Assembly: GCF_003703975.1 (NCBI RefSeq)
Contig: NZ_QTJY01000002.1
Span: forward strand, 62,001 to 126,000
DNA length: 64,000 bases
Origin: Larkinella soli
GTDB lineage: Bacteria; Bacteroidota; Bacteroidia; Cytophagales; Spirosomataceae
Direction: 5' to 3'
Numbering within the stretch: position 1 is the first letter of the stretch; each line of letters opens with the position of its first letter. Positions 1-7,447 of the stretch are shown in pieces. Both the position numbers and the translations under genes were made by a program. The notes under the pieces are model-generated. The model had not been told where the DNA came from and ran no database searches. It worked only from the letters and a program-made list of their open reading frames with translations.

Positions 1-323
1 ATGACCCCGCCCAGGATCTCTGGATCGAAAAAGGCGATTTTGATAGCGACGAGCCGGTGCAGCGGAGCTACGGTGTCGGTTTTGCCGTCGATTCGCGGGG
101 GTATGTGACGCTGGGCGACGGCAGCAATACGGTCTGGGAATATGACCCGGCCACCGACGACTGGCTGGAACTGGGCACCTTTGAAGGCACCGGACGGCAG
201 TATGCCCTCGGCTTCAGCATCAGCGGAAAAGGCTACGTGACCACCGGCAGCAACGGCACCAGCCGCTTCGACGACCTTTGGGAATTTGACCCCAACGTAA
301 CGCAGGATACCGATGACAACTAA
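1..323 (+). CDS. Kelch-repeat protein, C-terminal part (5' truncated by window)
   Basis: The frame is open from the first bases of the window, so only the last ~107 residues are visible. Two Kelch-like blades can be read: a GYVTLGDGSNTVWEYDP unit followed by DDWLELG, and a GYVTTGSNGTSRFDDLWEFDP unit that ends the protein. Kelch blades form a beta-propeller that usually binds other proteins or glycans; no enzymatic residues are expected. The stop codon overlaps the start of the DUF4907 gene, so the two are probably translated together, and a DUF4270 lipoprotein follows. This trio is a familiar Bacteroidota arrangement of unknown role. Confidence 0.85.
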   Translation, partial: DPAQDLWIEKGDFDSDEPVQRSYGVGFAVDSRGYVTLGDGSNTVWEYDPATDDWLELGTFEGTGRQYALGFSISGKGYVTTGSNGTSRFDDLWEFDPNVTQDTDDN

Positions 324-660
324 GCCGGCGCCCTCCCGAAACCGCCTGCTGACCAGTCAGTTCCTGGTCGGGCTGCTCGGTTTCGGGATCATCTTCGCCT
401 ACCTCCGGCACCAGCGTGAACCACTCTACCAACTCCGGATCTTTCCCGCTTCCGGCGGCTGGGGGTATGACATTCTGGCCAATGGGTCCACGCTGATTCA
501 TCAGGAAACCATCCCCGGAGAAACCGGACGCCGGAATTTCCGGAACGTGGAGCAGGCCCGCCGGGTGGGCAAAATAGTCATTATGAAATTGCAGCAGGGT
601 CAGTTTCCGCCGACCGTTTCCCGTCAGGAACTGGTTCAGATGAAGGTATTGCCCCAATAA
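313..660 (+). CDS. DUF4907 family protein
   Basis: 115 residues. One hydrophobic segment near residues 16-30 (FLVGLLGFGIIFAYL) is a membrane anchor or uncleaved signal, followed by a small soluble domain. The pattern GGWGYDILANGSTLIHQ, then a Q-A-R-x-V-G-K-I-V helix and LPxxVSxxEL-like end, is what I recall of DUF4907 proteins. Function is unknown. The ATG lies 10 bases before the end of the Kelch gene, which supports coupling, and the DUF4270 lipoprotein starts 23 bases downstream. The family call rests on memory of its motif, not on a search. Confidence 0.75.
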   Translation: MTTKPAPSRNRLLTSQFLVGLLGFGIIFAYLRHQREPLYQLRIFPASGGWGYDILANGSTLIHQETIPGETGRRNFRNVEQARRVGKIVIMKLQQGQFPPTVSRQELVQMKVLPQ

Positions 661-683
661 CCTCCAACCAACCGTATATCCTC

Positions 684-2000
684 ATGAAATACCTCTTGCG
701 TTCGGGATTGCTGCTGACGGCGGCCGGCTTCGCGCTGGCGGCCTGCCAGTCCGGTGATCCCGACATTGGTCAGGAAGTCATCAATCCCAATACCTTACAG
801 ATGCAGTACGTGGATTCGATCACGGTCCGGACTTCCACCGTCCTCATGCCGGATTCGTTCGTCACCTCCTCGGACAGCAGTGTTCTGGTCGGGCGGTGGA
901 ACGACCCCCGGACCGGCACGCTGACGGGCAGCGGCTTTACCTCGGTCGACTACGTGGCCAACGACCTCGGCGGCCGGAAAGGACTCCGGCTCGATTCACT
1001 GGTCCTGGAACTGGGTTATTCCTTTTCCTACGGCGATACGACGGCCGGCTTTTCGCTGAACATTCACCAGCTGACGGGTTCCCTGTCCAACAGCCAGACT
1101 TATTACAACAGCAGTTCGGCCGGCTACCAGGCCGATCCATTGATTCAGTATACATTTCGCCCAAGGCCGAACGACGGTACGAAAAAAATCCGGATGCGGA
1201 TTCCCAACGCTGTGGCGCAATCATTCTTCGACCGACTGATTGCCAAAGAGATCAACGATACCGAAACCATGACCAGCTTCTGGAAAGGGCTGGCGCTGGT
1301 GGGTCAGGCACCGGCCAATCTGTTTCTGGCGTTCCGGATGGTGGGTGAGCAGACCGGCCTGCGGTTGTACTATCACGCCAACGACATCGGCCGCACGGCT
1401 TCCAGTTTGCGGTTTCCGCTGGAGCTGGTCCGGTTCAGCCGGCTGGTCGTGGACCGGAAAGGCGCCACGCTGGAGCCGCTGCAAAAGGCCACGGATGCAG
1501 TGACCAGCGACAAAAGCGGAAAAGCTACCTGGGTCGGCGTCGGCATCGGACTACGAACCCGCATCGAATTTCCTGCCCTCGGCGATTTCATCCGACCGGA
1601 AGATTTTGTCGGGCTGAACCGGGCCGAACTGTTTATCCAGCCCATCCGGAGGGAGGTCCGCGACAATGCCCCTCCGCCGGAGCAGCTGGCCCTCTTTCAG
1701 ACCAATCGCCAGAATGAACTGATTGCGACGGTGCCGGCGGGAAGTTCGGGCGCGGAAGCGGCCACGGCCCTGTACGGGTTTCTGCCGAATGAACTGGAGT
1801 TACAGGATGGGTATATTTTCAACCTGACCCAATACATCAGCCAGGTGATCCGGAAACAAACGCCCAACCGCCCGCTCATTCTGACCGTTTCGGCCGACCG
1901 GGTAAACCTCCGGACCGTGGTCCGGCAGGTCACGCTGGGCGACCAGAAAAGCACGACCGACCGCATCCGGCTCCGGCTGCTGATGACCTCCAATTCCTGA
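684..2000 (+). CDS. DUF4270 family lipoprotein
   Basis: 438 residues with a lipoprotein signal peptide ending in LAAC (Cys21), so it should be lipidated and anchored in the outer membrane. The mature part has the look of the DUF4270 family, which is found almost only in Bacteroidota: a VDSITVRTSTVLMPDSF stretch near residues 43-60, a reference to a protein or ligand size near 430 residues, and several beta-rich segments. Its function is unknown. It is the last gene of the Kelch-DUF4907-DUF4270 cluster and is followed by a bidirectional terminator. Confidence 0.85.
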   Translation: MKYLLRSGLLLTAAGFALAACQSGDPDIGQEVINPNTLQMQYVDSITVRTSTVLMPDSFVTSSDSSVLVGRWNDPRTGTLTGSGFTSVDYVANDLGGRKGLRLDSLVLELGYSFSYGDTTAGFSLNIHQLTGSLSNSQTYYNSSSAGYQADPLIQYTFRPRPNDGTKKIRMRIPNAVAQSFFDRLIAKEINDTETMTSFWKGLALVGQAPANLFLAFRMVGEQTGLRLYYHANDIGRTASSLRFPLELVRFSRLVVDRKGATLEPLQKATDAVTSDKSGKATWVGVGIGLRTRIEFPALGDFIRPEDFVGLNRAELFIQPIRREVRDNAPPPEQLALFQTNRQNELIATVPAGSSGAEAATALYGFLPNELELQDGYIFNLTQYISQVIRKQTPNRPLILTVSADRVNLRTVVRQVTLGDQKSTTDRIRLRLLMTSNS

Positions 2001-2007
2001 GAAAAAG

Positions 2008-2033
2008 AAAGACCGGCCTTCCTGCCGGTCTTT
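2008..2033. terminator. bidirectional intrinsic terminator
   Basis: A perfect 10-base-pair stem (AAAGACCGGC / GCCGGTCTTT) with a 6-base loop lies between the convergent ends of the DUF4270 gene and the oxidoreductase gene. A-rich sequence on the left and T-rich on the right give a U-tract in both directions. Confidence 0.85.
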
Positions 2034-2043
2034 CCTGTCTGCA

Positions 2044-3324
2044 TCAGGTCAGGTCCCACTTGCTTCGATACTCGCGCGACAGAAAGCCGTTGGCCTCCCC
2101 GTCCCCTCTGAACTTCTCTTTCCGGGCGTTCCATTCCAGCTTTCTGCCCAGACGGTAGGAGATCAGACCGAGGTGCATCGGCATGGTCATCTGGCGGGCG
2201 TATTCCAGGTTCGATTCGGGCTGCGTCCGGGCTTTGACGGCGTCGACGAAATTCTGCTGGTGCCCCGGCGAACGCGGAATTGACTGGGCCACCTCCGGGA
2301 TGTCGGTCATCGTCTGCCCGTTGATGGTGATCTCACGGCTGTTGTAATCGCAGATCAGGGTGCCTTTGTCGCCCTCGAAAAAAGCGCCGATACCGCGTTT
2401 CTCGGCCCCCGGCACGTTTGGCGGCTCGGAGGTCCAGTACAGTTTCAGGTTTTCGAATTCATAGTCCACCGCGATGCGTTTCGGGGCGTCGCCGATGCCT
2501 TCGGGCGCTTCACCCCGGGCGCTGACGGTTTTCAGATTCTTCGGCTGTACGGACCACCAGGCGATGTCGGCGATGTGCGACCAGAAATCCTGAAATACCC
2601 CGCCGGAATAATCCAGAAAATACCGGTACGTAAAATGGCACCGCTGGGGGGTATACAGGGAGTAGGGCGCCGGGCCGAGCCACATGTCCCAGTTCAGGGT
2701 CGGGGGCGGCTCCTGGTAGCGGGCGGGGCCGAGTTCGGGCGGCAGGCCGGTTTTCCAGAGCCGGACGGTATGGACGTTGCCGATGGCACCCGAACGGATC
2801 AGTTCGACCACCCGGTGGTAATTGTCCGTCGCATGAATCTGGGTGCCGAGCTGGAAGACCCGGTTGTGCCGCTTCAGGCTTTTGAGCATCCGCTGCCCTT
2901 CCCGGACGTCGAACGAAAGCGGTTTTTCGCCATACACATCCTTGCCGGCCTCAAACGCCAGCATGGCGATCTGGGCGTGCCAGTGATCCGGGGTGGCTAC
3001 GGTCACGGCGTCGATGTCCTTCCGGTCGAGCACCTGCCGGAAGTCGGCAAAACCCTGGGCTTTGGTATCGGGCCGGAGTTCGCCCAGCTTTTTGAGCGTC
3101 CCGTTGAGGTGGTCCTGATCGAGGTCGCAGAGGGCGACGATTTCGACTTCGGGCAGTTTGGCAAACCACCCCATGTGGTTGTTGCCCATCCCGCCCAGGC
3201 CGATGTGGGCGATGCGAAGCCGATCGCTGGGCGCTACTTTCCGCAGGTTCGGCAGATAGGTCAGCGCAAAGGCGGCCGCCGATCCCTGCTTCAGAAAATC
3301 TCTTCGGCTAAGAGGTTGATTCAT
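2044..3324 (-). CDS. Gfo/Idh/MocA family oxidoreductase, Tat-exported
   Basis: 426 residues. The N-terminus carries a twin-arginine signal (SRRDFLKQ) followed by a hydrophobic stretch, so the folded protein is exported by Tat. A Rossmann fold starts with RIAHIGLGGMGNNH, and the EKPLSF motif near residue 130 is the sugar-dehydrogenase signature of the Gfo/Idh/MocA family; the C-terminal half is the alpha/beta dimerisation domain. Members oxidise or reduce sugars, inositols or glycosides with tightly bound NAD(P). The substrate cannot be told. It sits alone between a terminator and the VanZ-like gene. Confidence 0.92.
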   Translation of the reverse strand: MNQPLSRRDFLKQGSAAAFALTYLPNLRKVAPSDRLRIAHIGLGGMGNNHMGWFAKLPEVEIVALCDLDQDHLNGTLKKLGELRPDTKAQGFADFRQVLDRKDIDAVTVATPDHWHAQIAMLAFEAGKDVYGEKPLSFDVREGQRMLKSLKRHNRVFQLGTQIHATDNYHRVVELIRSGAIGNVHTVRLWKTGLPPELGPARYQEPPPTLNWDMWLGPAPYSLYTPQRCHFTYRYFLDYSGGVFQDFWSHIADIAWWSVQPKNLKTVSARGEAPEGIGDAPKRIAVDYEFENLKLYWTSEPPNVPGAEKRGIGAFFEGDKGTLICDYNSREITINGQTMTDIPEVAQSIPRSPGHQQNFVDAVKARTQPESNLEYARQMTMPMHLGLISYRLGRKLEWNARKEKFRGDGEANGFLSREYRSKWDLT

Positions 3325-3388
3325 AAACGGTTCGAGGGGTTGAGGAAAGAAATTTCAGAGGTAAGGTAATCAAAAATTCCCCGAAAAA

Positions 3389-3739
3389 TCAACCCCTGGA
3401 CAGTCTGCGCTGAAAGAAAGTAACCGCACTCACCCCGATGAGAACGCCCAGGCTGTCGGCCAGGAGGTCGAACCAGTCGAAGGTGCGGTTGATCGGCATG
3501 ATTCCCTGGTAACATTCTATCCCGAAACCATACAGGACGCCGATCCAGAACAGCCGGGCCGGCAGACGGTAGACCATGCCCCACAGAATTGCCCAGACGG
3601 CGAAGATGGAAGCATGGATGAACTTATCATTGACGGTGACGATCTCCTCGGGCAGCTCGTCGTTCGGCCAGGCGCATCCGAGAAAGATGGCAATCGTCCA
3701 GCCGATGGCGGCCCATTTGATGAGGGTATTCAATCGCAT
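3389..3739 (-). CDS. VanZ-like family membrane protein
   Basis: 116 residues with about three or four membrane helices. The pattern of a conserved D-K-x-x-H near residue 38 (NDKFIHASIFAVW), G-I-E-C-Y-Q near residue 74 and F-D-W-F-D-L-L-A-D-S-L-G near residue 87 is the VanZ-like signature. VanZ gives low-level teicoplanin resistance in enterococci; the role of chromosomal homologues in Bacteroidota is unknown. It begins one base after the gldF stop, so it is the last gene of the gcvH-to-gldF block. VanZ-like genes also accompany sprA and gcvH in flavobacteria. Confidence 0.85.
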   Translation of the reverse strand: MRLNTLIKWAAIGWTIAIFLGCAWPNDELPEEIVTVNDKFIHASIFAVWAILWGMVYRLPARLFWIGVLYGFGIECYQGIMPINRTFDWFDLLADSLGVLIGVSAVTFFQRRLSRG

Positions 3740-3740
3740 C

Positions 3741-4469
3741 TTATCGGGTAAGGGTGGAGGTCCGCCACTCGGTCAGGTACAGAAAGAGGGCAATCAGGCT
3801 CAACAGGTAGATTACGTTCCGGGAGTCGATCAGGCCCCGGCCCAATGACCGGTACTGTTCATCGAGGGCAATCCAGGACAGCGGGTAGGAAACGGCTTCC
3901 AGCGGCTCTAGGCCGGCCACCGAACTGATGCCGATGTACAGCAGAAAACAAAGAAAGACACCCAGCACGAAGGCCACCACCTGGTTGTCGTTCAGGGAGG
4001 AGGCAAACAGCCCGACGGCTACGAAAACCCCACTGAGCAGGAGCAGGCCGATGTACGACCCGAACACGGAGGCCGAATCGACGTTCCCGCGCGGATTTCC
4101 CAGTTCATGGATCGAATAATAATACAGCAGGGTCGGGAGCAGCAACAGGGCGACCAGCAGCCAGTTGGCCGCGAATTTGGCCAGCACCAGCTGCCGGCGG
4201 GTGAGCGGCTTGGTAAGCAGCCACTCAATGGTGCCGGTCCGGACCTCCTCGGCGATGGAGCGCATCGTAACGGCAGGAATCAGAAACAGCATCACGTAGG
4301 GCGTCAGGTTGAAAAACACCCCCATGTCGGCATAGCCGTAGTCCAGCAGACTCGTGTCCGGGAACACCCAGAGCATCAGACCGATGGCGGTCAGAAAAAC
4401 CGCCATGATGATGTAGGCAACGGGCGAACTGAAAAAACTGCTAATTTCTTTTCGGAAGACGGAGAACAT
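3741..4469 (-). CDS. gldF: gliding-motility ABC transporter permease GldF
   Basis: 242 residues and about six membrane helices, the usual size of GldF. It begins MFSVFRKEISSFFSSPVAYI, typical of the family, and has the cytoplasmic TGTIEWLLTKPLTRRQLVLAK segment of ABC-2 type permeases. GldF works with the ATPase GldA and with GldG in an inner-membrane transporter needed for gliding in flavobacteria. In most genomes gldG follows gldF directly; here the next gene is the VanZ-like one and no GldG-type gene is in the window. Two DUF4199 genes lie upstream on the same strand. Confidence 0.88.
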   Translation of the reverse strand: MFSVFRKEISSFFSSPVAYIIMAVFLTAIGLMLWVFPDTSLLDYGYADMGVFFNLTPYVMLFLIPAVTMRSIAEEVRTGTIEWLLTKPLTRRQLVLAKFAANWLLVALLLLPTLLYYYSIHELGNPRGNVDSASVFGSYIGLLLLSGVFVAVGLFASSLNDNQVVAFVLGVFLCFLLYIGISSVAGLEPLEAVSYPLSWIALDEQYRSLGRGLIDSRNVIYLLSLIALFLYLTEWRTSTLTR

Positions 4470-4495
4470 AGAATGGGATTTCGCGAGCTAACCCG

Positions 4496-5017
4496 TCACG
4501 ATAGCTCGCCGAACGGTTTGTTCCGGCGCAGGAAAGCCGCCACGACCAGTGAAATCAGCAGACCGAAAAAGGCGGAAACCAGAATACCGAACAGAAACTG
4601 AAGCCCGGGGCTCTGGAGTCGCTGGGCCAGTTCGATCGCCTGTTCGACCTGCTCGTCGGACATGCCCTGATCCTCCATGTTGGCCCGCGCCTGGTCCAGG
4701 ACCTGCTGCCGGATGGTGGTGTCGATAAAGGTCGTATAGATGAAGTTATACGTCGTTGCGATCAGCGCGCCGATGACGGTCAGCAGCGTGCCGAGGCTGA
4801 GGCCCTCGCCGTACGACATGAACCCGTTGTTCAGGGACCGGTATTCCCGCATGGCCATCACGATCAGAACGACCGAAATGACAAGGCTCAGCCAGGTCAG
4901 GGCGGTGTTGGTAAACTGGCCGGAAATATACAGGGCGGTGGTATAGACCATAGAAATCACCCCGGAAATTACCCCCCATTTCAAGGCCAGCCGGGCGGTC
5001 GACGGTTGTTCTTCCAT
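4496..5017 (-). CDS. DUF4199 family membrane protein (copy 2)
   Basis: 173 residues. Four membrane helices are visible, at about residues 13-30, 39-53, 76-95 and 143-165, with a charged periplasmic or cytoplasmic stretch rich in Q, E and D between helices 3 and 4. The helix-loop order and the VVLIVMAMREYRSLNNGFMSYGEGL stretch fit DUF4199, a Bacteroidota family of unknown role. It is a diverged tandem paralogue of the gene just upstream, five bases away, and both sit between the dihydroorotase-like gene and gldF. Confidence 0.8.
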   Translation of the reverse strand: MEEQPSTARLALKWGVISGVISMVYTTALYISGQFTNTALTWLSLVISVVLIVMAMREYRSLNNGFMSYGEGLSLGTLLTVIGALIATTYNFIYTTFIDTTIRQQVLDQARANMEDQGMSDEQVEQAIELAQRLQSPGLQFLFGILVSAFFGLLISLVVAAFLRRNKPFGELS

Positions 5018-5022
5018 TTCTG

Positions 5023-5601
5023 TCAGGATTTTGGAGTATCAGTTGGTTGGGTATTGTAAAGGCTGTAGGCCTGTCTTCGGAAAATTAAGGAAATAATCAA
5101 TACCGGCAGGATGACCAGGACGGTTTTCTTACTGATTTCGTCCGTGATCAGGTCGGCCGTCCGGATTTCTCCAACGCCCTGAAGCAGTTTCAGATAAGCC
5201 TCCCGGCCCAGTTCCTTCACCAGCTGTCCCTGCCGGGAGGAGATCAGTTGCCGCAGCTCGTCGGTATAACGCACGAACACCGAAGGATCGATGTAGGTGA
5301 CGAAAAAATAAATCAGCCACCCATTGATGATGGCCCCGACGGTATTGACCACGTAGCAGATCGTGATGGCTTCCCACAGGTGCAGCAGCCCCTTGCCGAT
5401 TTTCCGCCGGTAATACCATACGGCCGCCGTCATCAGGATGATCGTGATGCCGATGTCGGGGGTTTTCCGGTTTCCGAGCGGAACGAAGCCCAGGAAATAA
5501 AGCGACAGAAAATAGAGAAAGGAAAACACCCCCGTCGCCAGCCCGAACAGGATGGGCCATTTGAGCAGAGGTTGATTAAAAAATGCCAGGAATGTTTTCA
5601 T
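5023..5601 (-). CDS. DUF4199 family membrane protein (copy 1)
   Basis: 192 residues from the ATG at 5601; a longer in-frame extension to 5634 exists but would run far into the previous gene. That ATG overlaps the upstream TGA as ATGA, which argues for translational coupling with the dihydroorotase-like gene. Helices are visible around residues 10-35, 42-62, 72-95 and 150-170. The layout, with a long soluble stretch before the last helix, parallels the next gene, so the pair is a tandem duplication. Function is unknown. Confidence 0.8.
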   Translation of the reverse strand: MKTFLAFFNQPLLKWPILFGLATGVFSFLYFLSLYFLGFVPLGNRKTPDIGITIILMTAAVWYYRRKIGKGLLHLWEAITICYVVNTVGAIINGWLIYFFVTYIDPSVFVRYTDELRQLISSRQGQLVKELGREAYLKLLQGVGEIRTADLITDEISKKTVLVILPVLIISLIFRRQAYSLYNTQPTDTPKS

Positions 5602-6905
5602 ACGTGTTCGGCGAGTCCCTTGCCGATGATCCATAACGCCCTGCCTTTCAAAGTTGTGCCCAGGAAAGGCGAGTTTTTCGAGCGGGACGCCGTTTTTTCA
5701 AAAGTCCATTCCAGGTCGGGATCGAAAAGGGTCAGCGTGGCGGGCTGGTTCTCGTCGATGCTTTGGGCGGGCAGGCGCAGAATCCGGCGCGGCCGGCGCG
5801 TCAGCCGGTCGATCAATTGCTCCAGCGGGTACGCCGGAAAATAAGTCCGAACCACCGCAAAGGCCGTTTCCAGCCCGATGATCCCGAATTCCGCGTTGTC
5901 GAATTCCAGGTTTTTGCTTTCCTCGTCCTGCGGGTTATGGTCGGAAACGATGGCGTCGATGGTTCCGTCGATCAGGCCCTGCTGCAGGGCCGCCAGATCG
6001 GCCGGCAGCCGGAAGGGCGGGTTGACTTTCAGGTTCGTATCGAAGCTCATCAGGGCCGTGTCGTCGAAGGCGAGCTGGTGGGCGGCCACGTCGCAGCTCA
6101 CCGGTAGTCCCTGCGCCTTGGCCTGTCGGATCAGTTCCACCGACCGGGCCGTGGAGATCGTGGAGAAGTGCAGCACGGTAATCTCCGGTGTCGGGGGGGG
6201 CGCCGGCTTTTCGCCGGAACCCAGACCCAGCACGTACTCCAGCAGCCGGAGGTCGCGCTCGACGGCCATTTCCTCGGCCAGCGCGGGCATCCCCTTCATG
6301 CCGAGCAGCGTGCTGGTCAGGCCTTCGTGCATCTGGCCGAACTGCGTCAGCCGCTGTTCTTCCGGGCGGTTCATCAGCAGGCCGTTGAACGGCTGGAGGT
6401 ATTGCAGGGTTTTGAGCAGCAGATCCGGGTCGGAGAGGGGATGCTCCCCATCCGAGAAGGCCACCGCACCGGCCTGGTGCAGGTCGATCATCTCCGTAAA
6501 ATCCTTACCCTCAATGCGTTTGGTAACGGCCGCAATCGGATGCACCGACACGGGCTGGCCCATCGTCACCTGCTTCACGTACCCGATGGTATCCTTGGAA
6601 TCGAGGGCCGGGCTGGTGTTGGGCAGCACGGCAATGTCCGTAAAACCGCCCCGGGCCGCAGCCCGGCAGGCCGTCGTCAGGTCCTCCTTATGTTCAAAAC
6701 CGGGGTCTTTGGCCGACACCCGCAGATCGACCCAGCCGGGCGAGACGCAGAGGCCTTCCCGTTCGATGACCTGAACCGGCTCGTCGGCCGCCAGAGACTC
6801 CCCGATCTGACGGATGAGTCCGTTTTCGATGAGTAGGTCGCGGGTCTGGCCGTGGAAGGGTGACTGCGAATCGACGATGCGGGCGGAACGAATAAGTACT
6901 TTCAT
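5598..6905 (-). CDS. dihydroorotase-like amidohydrolase, probably catalytically inactive
   Basis: 435 residues, the normal length of a type I dihydroorotase, with the amidohydrolase barrel and the DPGFEHKEDL, DSKDTIGYVK and GLETAFAV landmarks. Active enzymes carry D-x-H-x-H after the first strand; here it reads DLRVS (residues 60-64), so both zinc-binding histidines are missing. The usual His in the following H-x-E/C segment is replaced by MNRPEE, and the last motif is SDHNPQ instead of DHAPH. Non-catalytic dihydroorotase homologues support aspartate transcarbamoylase in other bacteria, a possible role here. An active PyrC should be elsewhere in the genome. Confidence 0.85.
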   Translation of the reverse strand: MKVLIRSARIVDSQSPFHGQTRDLLIENGLIRQIGESLAADEPVQVIEREGLCVSPGWVDLRVSAKDPGFEHKEDLTTACRAAARGGFTDIAVLPNTSPALDSKDTIGYVKQVTMGQPVSVHPIAAVTKRIEGKDFTEMIDLHQAGAVAFSDGEHPLSDPDLLLKTLQYLQPFNGLLMNRPEEQRLTQFGQMHEGLTSTLLGMKGMPALAEEMAVERDLRLLEYVLGLGSGEKPAPPPTPEITVLHFSTISTARSVELIRQAKAQGLPVSCDVAAHQLAFDDTALMSFDTNLKVNPPFRLPADLAALQQGLIDGTIDAIVSDHNPQDEESKNLEFDNAEFGIIGLETAFAVVRTYFPAYPLEQLIDRLTRRPRRILRLPAQSIDENQPATLTLFDPDLEWTFEKTASRSKNSPFLGTTLKGRALWIIGKGLAEHV

Positions 6906-6941
6906 AAGGTTGTTTCCCGGACGAAAGCGGGCGGGGTATTC

Positions 6942-6967
6942 AAAAAAAAAGCCCCTGCCGGAGCTTT
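6942..6967 (-). terminator. intrinsic terminator after gcvH
   Basis: On the minus strand an 8-base-pair stem (AAAGCTCC / GGGGCTTT, one G-U pair) with a GGCA loop is followed by a run of nine U. It lies between the gcvH stop and the dihydroorotase-like gene, so gcvH can be transcribed as a single unit. Confidence 0.8.
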
Positions 6968-6987
6968 ATTATGTCGATGGATCAGGC

Positions 6988-7368
6988 TTACGCACCGACC
7001 AGGTCTCTATAGGCTTCCTGGCTGAGCAGGTTGTCGACGGCGGCCCCGTCGGCCAGTTTCAGACGGATCATCCAGCCGCGCCCGTAGGGGTCTTCGTTGA
7101 CCAGTTCGGGTGACTTTTCAACTTCCGGATTGATTTCCAGCACTTCACCGTCGAGCGGAAGGAACAGGTCCGATACCGTTTTCACGGCCTCGACCGAACC
7201 GAACACATCGCCTTTGGAAAGGGTCTGCCCGACCGTCGTGATGTCCACATACACAATATCACCTAACTCGCTCTGTGCAAAATCCGTGATGCCGACCACA
7301 GCGATGTCGCCTTCGATCCGAATCCACTCGTGATCTTCCGTATACTTTAGTTCTTCGGGGAAATTCAT
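6988..7368 (-). CDS. gcvH: glycine cleavage system H protein
   Basis: 126 residues from the ATG at 7368; an upstream extension in the same frame overlaps the dehydrogenase gene and is not family-like. The whole protein is one lipoyl-carrier domain. The lipoylated lysine sits in the [11 protein letters not shown] motif near residue 64, and the start [16 protein letters not shown] is typical. GcvH shuttles the aminomethyl group between the P, T and L proteins of glycine cleavage and can also carry octanoyl/lipoyl groups in lipoate metabolism. No other gcv gene is in the window. gcvH near sprA and VanZ is a gene-neighbourhood theme in Bacteroidota. Confidence 0.96.
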   Translation of the reverse strand: MNFPEELKYTEDHEWIRIEGDIAVVGITDFAQSELGDIVYVDITTVGQTLSKGDVFGSVEAVKTVSDLFLPLDGEVLEINPEVEKSPELVNEDPYGRGWMIRLKLADGAAVDNLLSQEAYRDLVGA

Positions 7369-7447
7369 GCCTACCGGGTTGGTTTGGTGCCGCAATTTAC
7401 ACACGTAAACCGGTTTTGCAAACCCTCCGGCCGGCGTTTCTTTCCCC

